DNA of 64,000 bases from Flavobacteriales bacterium (GCA_026129465.1 JAHCIA010000001.1:1869964-1933963), one strand, 5' to 3'. Positions 35,536 through 44,647 are shown, counted from the first letter of the stretch. Notes: generated by a model not told the origin, from the letters alone. Made by a program: numbers and translations.

Positions 35536-36534
35536 TCACCTCCCCTTCTTCCCGAGCATCGCCACCAGGTCCACCAGGCGACTGCTGTAGCCGAACTCAT
35601 TGTCGTACCAGCCCATCACCTTCACCATGTTGCCCACCACGCTGGTGAGCTGGCTGTCGAATATGCAACTGTGCGGGTCGCCCACGATGTCCACGCTCAC
35701 AATGGGATCCTCCGTGTAGCGCAGGATGCCCTTCAGCCGGCCTTCGGCCTCGGCCTTGAACCGTGCGTTGATCTCCTCGGCGCTGTGCAGCTTCTTCACC
35801 CGGCAGGTGATGTCGGTGATGGAGCCGTCGGGCACCGGCACGCGGATGCCACCGCCACCGAGCCGGCCGTCCAGTTCGGGGAAGATGCGTGTGATGGCCT
35901 TGGCGGCACCCGTGGTGGTGGGCACCATGCTCACGGCGGCGGCGCGGGCGCGGCGCAGGTCGCTGTGCGGCGCGTCGTGCAGGCGCTGGTCGCCGGTGTA
36001 GCTGTGCACGGTGGTGATGAAGCCGTCCTCGATGCCGCACAGCTCGTGCACCACCTGGATCATCGGCGCCGCGCAGTTGGTGGTGCAGCTCGCGTTGCTG
36101 ATGATGTCCTCCGTACCGTTCAGGATGTGGTCGTTCACGCCCAAGACCACACTGGGGATGCCGCCATCCTTCGCTGGCGCGGATAGGATCACCCGCCTGG
36201 CCCCTGCATGCATATGCGCCGAAGCTTTCTCGCGCGTGAGGAACAGGCCCGTGCATTCGATCACCGTGTCGATGCCCAGTTCCTTCCAGGGCAGCTTGGC
36301 GGGATCGCGTTCGCTGAACGCCTTCACCGTACGCCCACCCAATACCAGATGCTCATCATCGTGCCCTACCTCGCCGTGGAACACACCATGCACGCTGTCG
36401 TACTTGAACAGGTGCGCCAGCGTGCGGTTGTCGGTGAGGTCGTTCACCGCCACGAGTTCGATGTCCTTCCTTGCCATCAACAGCCTGGCTGTGACGCGTC
36501 CGATGCGGCCGAAGCCGTTGATCGCTATCCTCAT
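35536..36534 (-). CDS. gapA: Glyceraldehyde-3-phosphate dehydrogenase, type I
   Basis: 332 residues. Rossmann start MRIAINGFGRIGRVTARLL, catalytic Cys150 in ISNASCTTNCAAP, the His-bearing HSYTGDQRLHD block and the C-terminal WYDNEFGYSSRLVDLV. This is the phosphorylating glycolytic/gluconeogenic enzyme. The residue after the second strand (VAVNDLTD) is followed by Leu, a common feature of NAD-dependent forms. The ATG at 36534 matches the family N-terminus; an extension to 36621 runs into a repeat region. Confidence 0.96.
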   Translation of the reverse strand: MRIAINGFGRIGRVTARLLMARKDIELVAVNDLTDNRTLAHLFKYDSVHGVFHGEVGHDDEHLVLGGRTVKAFSERDPAKLPWKELGIDTVIECTGLFLTREKASAHMHAGARRVILSAPAKDGGIPSVVLGVNDHILNGTEDIISNASCTTNCAAPMIQVVHELCGIEDGFITTVHSYTGDQRLHDAPHSDLRRARAAAVSMVPTTTGAAKAITRIFPELDGRLGGGGIRVPVPDGSITDITCRVKKLHSAEEINARFKAEAEGRLKGILRYTEDPIVSVDIVGDPHSCIFDSQLTSVVGNMVKVMGWYDNEFGYSSRLVDLVAMLGKKGR

Positions 36535-36575
36535 GGCTTGGTGCTTCGTGTTGTCGATGATCGGTCGTTCTAAAC

Positions 36576-36638
36576 CAGTTGTCCGTTGTCGGTTGTCAGT
36601 GGGTGGACGGACAACTGACAACGGGCAACTGACAACTG
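36576..36638. repeat. Long imperfect inverted repeat of GACAACT-type words
   Basis: Two 25-base arms (36576-36600 and 36614-36638) pair at 22 of 25 positions around a 13-base loop. Each arm is built from near-repeats of GTTGTC/GACAAC. It starts 5 bases after the lipA stop in the direction of transcription and lies upstream of gapA, so it may end lipA transcription. Confidence 0.7.
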
Positions 36639-36642
36639 CATT

Positions 36643-37512
36643 TCAGAGCATATGCTTCTCCGCATGGTAACTGCTCCGCACCAGCGGGCCGCTTTCCACA
36701 TGGCGGAAACCTTTCTCCAGACCGATGGCCTGGTAGCGCGCGAAGGTGTCCGGGTGGATGAACTCGGCCACGGGCAGATGCGCCTTGGTGGGTTGCAGGT
36801 ACTGGCCCAGCGTGAGGATGTCCACCTCCGCGCTGCGCAGGTCGTCCATGGTCTCCAGCACTTCCGCTTCGGTCTCGCCCAGGCCCAGCATCACGCCGCT
36901 CTTGGTGCGCAGGCCGGCGCGCTTGGCGCGCAGCAGCACCTCCAGGCTGCGGTCGTACTTGGCCTGGATGCGCACCTGCTTGGTGAGGCGGCGCACGGTC
37001 TCCAGGTTGTGGCTGAGGATCTCGGGCGCGGCATCGAGCACCACCTGCAGGTTCTCCCATTTCCCCTGGAAGTCGGGGATCAGCGTTTCCATGGTGGTGC
37101 CGGGGCTGCGGCGGCGGATGGCCCGTATGGTGCGCGCCCAGATGTCGCTGCCACCGTCCTTCAGATCGTCACGGTCCACGCTGGTGATCACACAGTGCTT
37201 CACGCCCATCAGCTCCACGCTGCGGGCCACGCGCGCGGGCTCAAAGGGGTCCACGGCCTCGGGGCGGCCGGTGGCCACCGAACAGAAGCCGCAGCTGCGC
37301 GTGCATACGTTGCCCAGGATCATGAAGGTGGCCGTGCCTGCGCCCCAGCATTCGCCCATGTTGGGGCAGTTGCCGCTCTGGCAGATGGTGTGCAGCTTGT
37401 GCTCGCCCACGATGCCCGCCACCTTGCGGTAGTTCTCGCCCGTGGGCAGTTTCACACGGAGCCAGTCCGGCTTGCGCGCCGGCCGCTCCGCCACGATCGT
37501 CCCTTCGCTCAT
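36643..37512 (-). CDS. lipA: Lipoyl synthase LipA
   Basis: 289 residues. Both iron-sulfur clusters are marked: the auxiliary cluster by Cys44, Cys49 and Cys55 ([12 protein letters not shown]) and the radical-SAM cluster by Cys70, Cys74 and Cys77 (CTRSCGFC). The C-terminal Arg-Ser-Ser-Tyr motif ([11 protein letters not shown]) completes the auxiliary site. LipA inserts sulfur at C6 and C8 of octanoyl groups to make lipoate. Its start overlaps the stop of the upstream barrel protein gene by 4 bases. Confidence 0.97.
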   Translation of the reverse strand: MSEGTIVAERPARKPDWLRVKLPTGENYRKVAGIVGEHKLHTICQSGNCPNMGECWGAGTATFMILGNVCTRSCGFCSVATGRPEAVDPFEPARVARSVELMGVKHCVITSVDRDDLKDGGSDIWARTIRAIRRRSPGTTMETLIPDFQGKWENLQVVLDAAPEILSHNLETVRRLTKQVRIQAKYDRSLEVLLRAKRAGLRTKSGVMLGLGETEAEVLETMDDLRSAEVDILTLGQYLQPTKAHLPVAEFIHPDTFARYQAIGLEKGFRHVESGPLVRSSYHAEKHML

Positions 37513-38264
37513 TGGATGTACTTCTTGCCGAACTGCACCGACAGGTAGAACTGGAAGAAGAACTGCTTGTTGGCCACATCATCCAGCTCGGCCATGATGG
37601 GCACCACGGCCGGATACGCGTCCATGGAGGCGCCCACTTCCAGGGCCTTGATGCCCGAGGCCTGGCCGCTGTACTCGAAGTTGAAGCCCGCCTTGGCGAA
37701 ACCTCCGGGATAGAGCCGGATCTCATTCAACCCACGGAACCAAGTGGCGCGGCCGTAGATGTTCTGCACATCATGCAGCCCGGGGTCGTAGCGTTCGATC
37801 ACGATGGCCTCGTAGGGGAAATTGTCCGGCTTGCCGATCTGCAGGTACACCGGCTTCACCAGGCCCAGCGATGGACCGATGGCCCAGATGTAGTTGATCT
37901 CCACGCCCGAATGCCGGATCTTGTCCGTGATCTGGTGCTTGCGCCCATAGGTGGGGCGCAGGATGAGCATGCTGTTGGCCTTGCCGTAGAAGTAGCCGCG
38001 CGAGTCCTCGTAGTAAGGGTTGAAGCTCTTGATCTCCTTGGGGTGCTTCATGCCCACCATTTCGATCCCCAGCATGCGACGGTCACGCGCGGTGAGGTGC
38101 TTTCCGTGCTGGAAGAAGAGTCCCCAGCCGTTGCCATGGATGGTGATGCCGCCGAGGAGTTCCTTCCGGTAGAGCACACGCGTCTCGTCGTAGATGGTCT
38201 GCTGGGCCTCCACCTCGGGGGCCAGCACCATCACCAGCGGGATCGCGATCAAAAGGCGGCGCAT
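37509..38264 (-). CDS. Predicted outer-membrane beta-barrel protein, unknown function
   Basis: 251 residues with a signal peptide ([20 protein letters not shown]). The mature part alternates polar and apolar residues and ends in a barrel-like strand ([16 protein letters not shown]). Features that recur in such Bacteroidota proteins include [34 protein letters not shown] and a strongly aromatic middle. I know no function. It overlaps lipA by 4 bases and has a TAGCTTTG box upstream, so it should be the first gene of the barrel-lipA pair. Confidence 0.75.
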   Translation of the reverse strand: MRRLLIAIPLVMVLAPEVEAQQTIYDETRVLYRKELLGGITIHGNGWGLFFQHGKHLTARDRRMLGIEMVGMKHPKEIKSFNPYYEDSRGYFYGKANSMLILRPTYGRKHQITDKIRHSGVEINYIWAIGPSLGLVKPVYLQIGKPDNFPYEAIVIERYDPGLHDVQNIYGRATWFRGLNEIRLYPGGFAKAGFNFEYSGQASGIKALEVGASMDAYPAVVPIMAELDDVANKQFFFQFYLSVQFGKKYIQ

Positions 38265-38285
38265 AGGATGCTCTGAGGGCGGTCA

Positions 38286-38293
38286 CAAAGCTA
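38286..38293 (-). promoter_or_regulatory. Bacteroidota -7 box (TAGCTTTG) before the barrel-lipA pair
   Basis: Exact TAnnTTTG on the minus strand, 21 bases upstream of the ATG at 38264. No matching -33 element was found. The rest of the 213-base gap up to 38478 shows nothing I can name. Confidence 0.45.
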
Positions 38294-38477
38294 CGATGGG
38301 CCAACGCTCCTTCCGGTCATCTTGTTGCCGCGGCCGCCATGTGCTGAACGACCATGCCGCCCATGGTCCGATGACCTGGCTCCATCTCAAAGAGCCTTCC
38401 AGAGCATCAGGCCCAGCGCCAGACGCGTATAGATATCGGGGCACCTTGGCGGTTGTTGCTCAACGCGAATACCTACC

Positions 38478-41111
38478 TTGGATATCCCAACCCTGTCACA
38501 TGTTCCGCCCTTCCGCCCGCACAGCGGCACCTGGCAGGCGCAGGCCACCAAGATGGCCGTGTCCACCGCAGGCGGTGTGGTGGTCACCGGTGCCGCACCC
38601 AGCATCACCAACCTCCAATACGCCACCGTGCGCTATGCCGCCAACGGCACCCTGCTCTGGTCCACGCTGCACGGCTCGGAGCAGGGCGATGACAAGGCGC
38701 TGGCCCTGACCATGGGCAGCAACGGCGTGTTCTATGCGAGCGGGCAGACCGCCACCCCCGGCGGCGGCACCGCGTACACCACCATCAAATACGATGTGTA
38801 CACCAAGGACCATGATGCCGTGCTGGACAGCCTGGGCAACCCGCTCTACCTGGACCGAGAGGTGATCGTGAAGTTCCGGCCGCACCTGCTGGACACCGCC
38901 TTCGTGGACAACAAGAACATGCAGCACACCACGCTGGACAAGCTGGTGCCGGACAGTGTGGCGGGCGCCATCGCCGCCAAGCTGGGCGTGGCCGCTTCAC
39001 GCCTGCGCGTAGTGAAGACCTTCCTGACCTGGACGCGCGCCGACAGCATCTCCGTCAGCCGCCTGGGCGAGGAGCTGCGCCTTCCTAAGTTCTGGAGCGT
39101 ATTCGGCATGGAGACCGGCGGGATGGAGCCGGTGGAGGCTTGCGATAGCCTCCGTTCGCTTTACCATCATTTGGCTTATACCCACACCAATTTGCTCTTT
39201 CAGTTCTACACGAACGATCCCATCTACGACGAAGGGTGGCAAAGCAGCCTGAAGCCCAAGGCAGAGTATCCTGATGCGCACATCAACATCGAACCCGCAT
39301 GGGCCATCCAGGCCGGACAACCTTTCATCAAAGTGGGGATCGTGGACACGCCAATAAACTGGGACCATGAGGATTTCATATACCAGGGCCAAACCAAGAT
39401 CTTAAGCGGATATGATTACCATCCTCCGGGAGTAGAAATTCTTCCAACCCTCGGAACCTATAATGCCAGTGGCTGGCATGGAACAGCTTGCGCGAGCATA
39501 GTCGGTTCGCTAAGGAACAATGGAATCGGCGTCGCTGGTATCGCCGGGGGCGATGTGAATGGCACTGGGAACACAGGCGCCTCCATCGTGCCACTTGTAG
39601 TTGGTGGAGGTACAAATTATCTCGAGCTTGATATCGCTGCTGCAGCTGTTGTGAATGGCTCCTCGCAGAACTCTGGCAGCAACAACGGCTTCGGATGCCA
39701 TGTACTCAACATTAGTTGGGGAGCCGACCACCCACCACCCTCCCAGCCGTATCCGATACTACTTGCGGAGGCTGTACTTACCGCCAATCAGAATCACTGT
39801 GCCATAGCCGCCTCTCATGGGAATTACGGTGTCGACCAATCCGTCTTTCGAGCCTTGCCATCTGCGTTCGCCGAACATCCCGATGGTCCCCATGGGATCA
39901 TCGGCGACGGTGTCATGTTAAGTGTTGGAGCCACCGGCGATGATGGACGGCAATTATTATCCGAGAGCAACAACACCAATGGCGTCCCCATCAACTCCAA
40001 TCATCACTTTGGCTTAGACCTCGTGGCGCCAGGCAGCAGCAACATCGTATTCACGGCACTTGGCGGTTCGTTGCCAAGCGCACTCAACTGCAATGACCTG
40101 CCATGGGAAACATTCGGATTCCCTCAGAAATATGCCTGTTTCCAAGGCACTTCCTCGGCCGCGCCTCATGTGGCGGGTGTTGCGGCGTTAATGCTCGCTG
40201 AGCATAGCGTGATCAACGGGGCGCCCAATGGACTAGCGCCCGAGGATATCGAACATATTCTGGAGCAGAGTGCCAAGGACATCTTCGACTTGGAAACGGA
40301 ATGGCCTCCTTATGAAGACTATCAAGTGGGCTACGATGACTACCACGGTCACGGCCGCCTGGATGCTGGAGCGGCATTGGAACTTGTAACCGCCCCGCAT
40401 TGTGTGGTCCATTCCAGCGCACCACTATCGACCGATTCACAACAATTCTCCAACGAAGTCATCACTATTCCTCCGAACAACCTCTTGGGGCTTCCGCACG
40501 GGGAGTACAACGCCTATCGCGTCATGGTGACACATGAGTACTTTGATGGATTCCCGATCACAGCCGAGATCATCGTCCCGGGTGGCTCCTGGGGGCGCGA
40601 AAGCTCGACGATTGGCACTCATGGAAGCGGATCCGTGGTGAACGGCCGGACCTGGGCCAACTACGTGTTCGTCATCAATGGCAACTCAGTGGATGTTACA
40701 GCAACCACGAGTACCTGGTTCATCCTTAACAGTACAGACAACAGCATTGTAGTGAACGAATGGTTCCCGGCGGTGCCCGGCGAGCTTCGCACTGCCTACT
40801 CGCTATTGGTGGTCGATGGTGACTGCTGGGGACCAAGCACAGTGAGCACTGATGAAGTCATCAGTGGAAATGGTATCGTGGTATACCCCAATCCTGCCAG
40901 CGACATGCTCACCATCGATATTGGTGACCTGGCCGCACCCGGTTGGGAGCTGACGATCATTGACGCTCTTGGGCGCAAGGTGATCTCCGAAGCCATGGGA
41001 GCACAGCGGTTGGTGCGCATGCCAGTTGGCCAACTTAGAGCGGGCGCTTATTGCTTGCTATTGCGCCGCCACAATGAAGTCCATACCCGCCGCTTCATCA
41101 AACAAAACTGA
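38478..41111 (+). CDS. Subtilisin-like (S8) protease, T9SS cargo, N-terminus probably truncated
   Basis: 877 codons from a TTG; the frame is open from 38433 and no ATG comes before codon 26. The first ~100 residues look like the end of a beta-propeller-type repeat (VVVTGAAPSITNLQYATVRY), then REVIVKFRPHLL. The S8 triad is intact: Asp290 (VGIVDTP), His334 (GWHGTACASI) and Ser559 (GTSSAAPHVAG). A T9SS type A sorting domain ends it (ISGNGIVVYPNPASDMLTID ... TRRFIKQN). No signal peptide is visible, although T9SS cargo needs one. Base composition drops in GC after about 39130. Likely a remnant of a longer gene, or one with an undetected upstream exon-like rearrangement. Confidence 0.78.
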   Translation: MDIPTLSHVPPFRPHSGTWQAQATKMAVSTAGGVVVTGAAPSITNLQYATVRYAANGTLLWSTLHGSEQGDDKALALTMGSNGVFYASGQTATPGGGTAYTTIKYDVYTKDHDAVLDSLGNPLYLDREVIVKFRPHLLDTAFVDNKNMQHTTLDKLVPDSVAGAIAAKLGVAASRLRVVKTFLTWTRADSISVSRLGEELRLPKFWSVFGMETGGMEPVEACDSLRSLYHHLAYTHTNLLFQFYTNDPIYDEGWQSSLKPKAEYPDAHINIEPAWAIQAGQPFIKVGIVDTPINWDHEDFIYQGQTKILSGYDYHPPGVEILPTLGTYNASGWHGTACASIVGSLRNNGIGVAGIAGGDVNGTGNTGASIVPLVVGGGTNYLELDIAAAAVVNGSSQNSGSNNGFGCHVLNISWGADHPPPSQPYPILLAEAVLTANQNHCAIAASHGNYGVDQSVFRALPSAFAEHPDGPHGIIGDGVMLSVGATGDDGRQLLSESNNTNGVPINSNHHFGLDLVAPGSSNIVFTALGGSLPSALNCNDLPWETFGFPQKYACFQGTSSAAPHVAGVAALMLAEHSVINGAPNGLAPEDIEHILEQSAKDIFDLETEWPPYEDYQVGYDDYHGHGRLDAGAALELVTAPHCVVHSSAPLSTDSQQFSNEVITIPPNNLLGLPHGEYNAYRVMVTHEYFDGFPITAEIIVPGGSWGRESSTIGTHGSGSVVNGRTWANYVFVINGNSVDVTATTSTWFILNSTDNSIVVNEWFPAVPGELRTAYSLLVVDGDCWGPSTVSTDEVISGNGIVVYPNPASDMLTIDIGDLAAPGWELTIIDALGRKVISEAMGAQRLVRMPVGQLRAGAYCLLLRRHNEVHTRRFIKQN

Positions 41112-41602
41112 CCATGAGGTGCCCACTCTTGATTGCTGTGGCGGCCCTCCTCATGTCTACCAGTGGCTTTCCGTACCTGGCGGCACAAACGCCTCCCACC
41201 ATCCTGTGGCAGTTCAACTATGGCGGCAGCATGCACGATGCGGGCCATTGTATCTCCCCCACCAGCGATGGCGGCTACGTCATTGCAGGGCGTACGGACT
41301 CCAATGACGGTGACATCTCTGGCCATCATGGTCTCAGCGACATATGGGTCATCAAGCTACAGGGGGACGGTAGCATGGATTGGCAGCGTTGCTACGGAGG
41401 AAGCGAGTGGGAGGAGAATGTGGCCGTGATCCACGCAACTTCTGATGGCGGTTACATTATAGGGGGATCCACTTCATCATTTGATGGTGATGTTGAATGC
41501 CCGGGATCCAACGGGCCGCGGATCTGGCTGGTCAAGCTAGAATCCAACGGGGAGATCGAGTGGCAGCGATGCTTGGGCGGATCAGGGTTCGATATCCTCT
41601 AT

Positions 41603-41610
41603 TCCATTTC
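41603..41610. repeat. Left target-site copy (8 bp)
   Basis: TCCATTTC, in frame in the interrupted gene as the codons Ser-Ile. The partner at 43435-43442 is TCCATTTT. Confidence 0.65.
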
Positions 41611-41638
41611 GGAACGGAATTATTAAGATGTTGGGCGG
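41611..41638. repeat. Left terminal inverted repeat
   Basis: Begins GGAACGGAATT and ends TGTTGGGCGG; 25 of 28 bases match the reverse complement of the right end. The transposase stop codon (41623-41625) lies inside it. Confidence 0.9.
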
Positions 41639-42600
41639 ATGGCATTTTCCACCAACGTCTCGAACATGTCGTCATGGTGCCGGTTGTTGTATTTGAAGGC
41701 GAACTCGCACACGTAGCGCGGCAGGTGTTTGGGGCTTACCTGGTGGTATTGGCCCACGATGCCGCGCTTCATGAGCGCCCAGAAACTTTCGATGGTGTTG
41801 GTGTTCACGCCCTTGTATGAGTAGGCACGGGCGTGGTCGATCTTGATGTGGTCAATGATCCGGTCAAGGCGGGAGTAGCCCGAGTAGTTGTCCGTGATCA
41901 GCAAGGCGTCCTCGGTGGCCACGTGCCGTTCCACCATGGCCCGCAGGTTCTTGGCCGTTAGGGAGCGCATCACTTGGGCCACCACGGTGCCGTCACGCTG
42001 CACAATGCCCACCACCGGCACCTTCTTGGTGCCGCGCCCGCGCTTTACGTTGGTGGCCACCCGCGCCGGGTTGCCACGCAGGGGCCGCAGGTCGAAGCCG
42101 TCGGCCTTGGCATCCTTCACACGCTGGTTCATGGCAACGCGCTGCCCCGCCGTCATGCGTACAAGGTTGGGCTTGCGCGGCTTGCCGCCCACGAAGGTCT
42201 CGTCCATTTCCACCACGTCGTTGAGCGGGTCCATGTCGGCCTGCTCCATGGCCATAAGGTCCCGGATCTTGTGGTACATGGCCCATGCCGTTGGGTAACT
42301 TACCCCAAGGTTGCGGTGTAGCTGCAACGCACTGAGGCCCTTCTTCGCATCGGCCACGATACCGAAGGCATAGAGCCACGTGCGCAAGGGTAACCGGGTA
42401 CCCTGCAACGGGGTGCCTACGGTAACGAAGGTGGACCGCCCACACCCAAGGCATTTGTGCCGCAGGTCTTGGTAACGAGCGCCAAGTTTGGTACCCTTGC
42501 AATAGGCACACTTCGGGCGCTTACCCCAGCGCACCCGCTCGAAATGCGCCACGGCATCGACTTCCGTGGGGAAGCGATTGGAGATCTCAACGACGTTCAT
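41623..42600 (-). CDS. IS1595-family transposase
   Basis: 325 residues. An N-terminal zinc ribbon has Cys31 and Cys34 (CAYC) with Cys50 and Cys53 (CLGC). The catalytic ISXO2-like domain gives Asp133 (EMDETFVGGK), Asp237 (LITDNYSGYS) and Glu271 in NTNTIESFWALMKRGI, the usual acidic triad. KYNNRHHDDMFETLV closes the protein. Length and motifs are intact, so the enzyme may be active. Its stop lies within the left inverted repeat, and its start is 77 bases from the divergent passenger gene. Confidence 0.95.
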   Translation of the reverse strand: MNVVEISNRFPTEVDAVAHFERVRWGKRPKCAYCKGTKLGARYQDLRHKCLGCGRSTFVTVGTPLQGTRLPLRTWLYAFGIVADAKKGLSALQLHRNLGVSYPTAWAMYHKIRDLMAMEQADMDPLNDVVEMDETFVGGKPRKPNLVRMTAGQRVAMNQRVKDAKADGFDLRPLRGNPARVATNVKRGRGTKKVPVVGIVQRDGTVVAQVMRSLTAKNLRAMVERHVATEDALLITDNYSGYSRLDRIIDHIKIDHARAYSYKGVNTNTIESFWALMKRGIVGQYHQVSPKHLPRYVCEFAFKYNNRHHDDMFETLVENAIRPTS

Positions 42601-42677
42601 GGGTTGTCGAAACGTTCAGTACAGTATATCAGAAGCGCGCCAACAATAAGCCCAACTATGCAACAGAGCAAGAGTTC

Positions 42678-43394
42678 ATGAAGTGGTATCCCTCTACGGC
42701 AGTAGTAGACACCTTCACGACCCTTAACCCGGACTGGGTTATTGCGGCATTCACAGTCATCATTACCATTGTCACATGGTGGCAGGGACGATTGATACGA
42801 AGGGCCAACATTGTTGCGCGCAATGCTGCCGATGCCGCCAAAATATCCGCCGATGCCGCCGTACAAACTGCGTCCGATATGCGGGAGGCTGAGCGCGGCA
42901 GGGTTGGGGTATCCTCCATGTCCATGGACTACACCGACACTCTTCGCATCCGCTATGCCCTTTTGAACTACGGCCGGTCCTCCATAGAAATCCGGCAGGT
43001 GAACTATCGGTATGAATTGCACGGAAGCAAAGGCGTCGTTCATGTTAGCGACATCACCCAGGGCGGATCGCTTCTCATATTGGGTTCGGGCGAAAGAATA
43101 GACAGCTCGGAACGGCGCGAAAAGGCATCCCATTCCGGAGAGGGCCTGTTGCCTCCAATGGGTCCGTGGGATATGACCCCCGAAATGCACAACAGCATTC
43201 TGGAGAATTACGAAGGCACCCAATTGTTCATCATTGGGTGTATCGTCTATTCCACGGCATTCGGCACCTTGTACCATTGGCGCTTCCGGTTGGGGTATGA
43301 AGCAAGCCGTGGCATGTTTGCCAATGACTTCCGAAGAGGTAATGAAGAGGTGCCTTTCACAGGCGACCCCACGCAGCCCCATCAGTGCGAGTAG
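42678..43394 (+). CDS. Passenger gene: membrane-anchored protein of unknown function
   Basis: 238 residues. A membrane helix (WVIAAFTVIITIVTWWQGRL, residues 20-39) is followed by an Ala-rich heptad stretch (ARNAADAAKISADAAVQTAS) and then a beta-rich soluble domain (MDYTDTLRIRYALLNYGRSS, EIRQVNYRYELHG). This layout resembles uncharacterised proteins with a helix, a coiled coil and a following ERxWV-type segment that are frequent in accessory DNA. It lies wholly inside the element, divergent from the transposase. A longer antisense frame exists (42597-43508), but it runs out of the element and is not protein-like. GC content is lower than in the transposase. Confidence 0.8.
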   Translation: MKWYPSTAVVDTFTTLNPDWVIAAFTVIITIVTWWQGRLIRRANIVARNAADAAKISADAAVQTASDMREAERGRVGVSSMSMDYTDTLRIRYALLNYGRSSIEIRQVNYRYELHGSKGVVHVSDITQGGSLLILGSGERIDSSERREKASHSGEGLLPPMGPWDMTPEMHNSILENYEGTQLFIIGCIVYSTAFGTLYHWRFRLGYEASRGMFANDFRRGNEEVPFTGDPTQPHQCE

Positions 43395-43409
43395 GCATGT
43401 TAAAAGACA

Positions 43410-43437
43410 CCGCCCAACAACTTTACAATTCCGTTCC
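43410..43437. repeat. Right terminal inverted repeat
   Basis: Reverse complement begins GGAACGGAATT and ends TGTTGGGCGG, pairing with the left end at 25 of 28 bases. It lies 15 bases beyond the passenger gene stop. Confidence 0.9.
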
Positions 43438-43442
43438 ATTTT
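43435..43442. repeat. Right target-site copy (8 bp)
   Basis: TCCATTTT, one base different from the left copy, and in frame with the downstream half of the interrupted gene (Ser-Ile-Leu-Thr). Confidence 0.65.
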
Positions 43443-44586
43443 GACTTTTGAGGACGGATTCCTGATCTGCGCAAGCAGCACTTCAAGCGATGGCGATGCG
43501 GTGGGCAATCATGGCCTCTCAGATATGTTGCTGGTCAAGACCGACAACGCAGGCAATACGATATGGAGCCGGTGCTACGGAGGAAGTCAAAGTGATGGGG
43601 GCTTGCGGGTCATCGCCTCCAATGCGGGAGGTAGCATCATTGTGGGCCAGACGAGTTCCAACGACGGGGACCTCGTCGGCAACAATCCCTACTATGCTGA
43701 ACCTGTACCCAGTACCACAGGTTGGGTCATGAAGGTGGATGCCGAAGGGGATATCATCTGGCAGCGATGCGTTGGCGGATTGGGCAACGAATTTCTCTAC
43801 GATGTGAAAGAGGCTCAGGATGGCTCCATCTGGGCGGTTGGGTACACCAACTCCAATAATGGTGATGTCACCGGCAATCAAGGTGGCGGAGACGCATGGA
43901 TTGTCAAGCTGAATGGAGCCGGGGAGTTGATCGGCACCAAATGCTTCGGAGGCACGGCACATGATCGCTTCGGGGGCATAAACGTGCTGCCTTCCGGCAA
44001 TGCTATTGTCGTTGGCAGGACGATCTCGGCGGATGGAGACATTTCAGATCCTTTGGGTGGGCTGGATGTCTGGGTAGTATGTGTATCCTCAGATCTGGAG
44101 GTCATATGGCAGCGCACCATGGGTGGCAGCACAAATGACCTGGCGGAAGGAATCGCACCGGCTTCAGATGGTAGTGTGGTCATCACCGGGTATAGCCAGT
44201 CATCCGATGGCGACCTCACAGGCAACCATGGCGAAGCCGACGTATGGGTCGTCAAACTCGCCCCCTGGGAGGTAGGCATTGCCGAGCATGGCACGCCGCA
44301 GGCGCTGCATCTGTACCCATCACCCGTGCAAGACCATTTGCAGGTGGAATGGGAAGGCCCCCATGCCGCCGTGCTGCATTGGACCATCGTGGACCTCACC
44401 GGCCGGCCCGTGGCCCAAGGCCGTTCGGCGGGGGGGCGCTGGTCCGTGCCGGTGGCGCATTTGGCGCCGGGCACTTATGTGATGTGGGTACATGGGCCCC
44501 GAGGTATGTCCGGCGGCCGATTCGTGAAGGAGTGACTTGGGACCAGTTTGGATAGGGCAGCTGCCGATCGGTCAATAGCCACCATG

Positions 44587-44623
44587 AAAAAAGGGAAGCC
44601 CGGCCCCCTTGGAGGACCGGGCT
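44587..44623 (-). terminator. Rho-independent terminator of the small lipoprotein gene
   Basis: On the minus strand AGCCCGG ... CCGGGCT forms a 7-bp stem with further inner pairing, followed by TCCC and a run of six T. It lies 24 bases after the stop of the 42-residue gene and may also act on the convergent interrupted gene. Confidence 0.85.
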
Positions 44624-44647
44624 GTGGTTCAGCAACGCTATCGCCGA

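Larger units (their letters stand above)
41611..43437 (-). mobile_element. IS1595-family insertion sequence with passenger gene
   Basis: About 1.83 kb bounded by 28-bp inverted repeats. It holds a leftward DDE transposase and a rightward passenger gene. Flanking copies TCCATTTC (41603-41610) and TCCATTTT (43435-43442) agree at 7 of 8 bases, fitting the 8-bp target duplication of this family; because the right copy's TCC also reads as the end of the inverted repeat, the exact right end is 43434 or 43437. Confidence 0.9.
41114..44535 (+). pseudogene. T9SS repeat protein interrupted by an IS1595-family element
   Basis: The 5' part (41114-41610) opens with a signal peptide (MRCPLLIAVAALLMSTSG) and propeller-like repeats of the type TSDGGYVIAGRTDSNDGD...W.IKL...W.RCYGGS. 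The 3' part (43435-44535) continues the same repeats and ends in a T9SS type A sorting domain (LHLYPSPVQDHLQVEWEG). The element splits a repeat between ...GFDILYSI and LTFEDGFLIC.... Removing 1,832 bases (element plus one target copy) rejoins the frame exactly. The remaining 5' product is about 170 residues with no sorting domain. It started 2 bases after the S8 protease gene, with which it shared a transcript. GC rises again in the sorting domain. Confidence 0.9.

Noticed and set aside
38391..38453. Protein-like short leftward peptide (PDIYTRLALGLMLWKAL) upstream of the S8 gene, possibly the end of a lost gene
   Set aside because: Only about 17 residues look like protein and there is no start or family match; not enough to call a gene remnant.
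38474..38481. TACCTTGG as a -7 box for the S8 gene
   Set aside because: One mismatch, no -33 element, and no good start codon with a signal peptide downstream.
42597..43508. 303-residue leftward frame antisense to the passenger gene, overlapping the transposase start
   Set aside because: It starts outside the element, lacks protein-like character, and the opposite strand encodes a coherent membrane-anchored protein.
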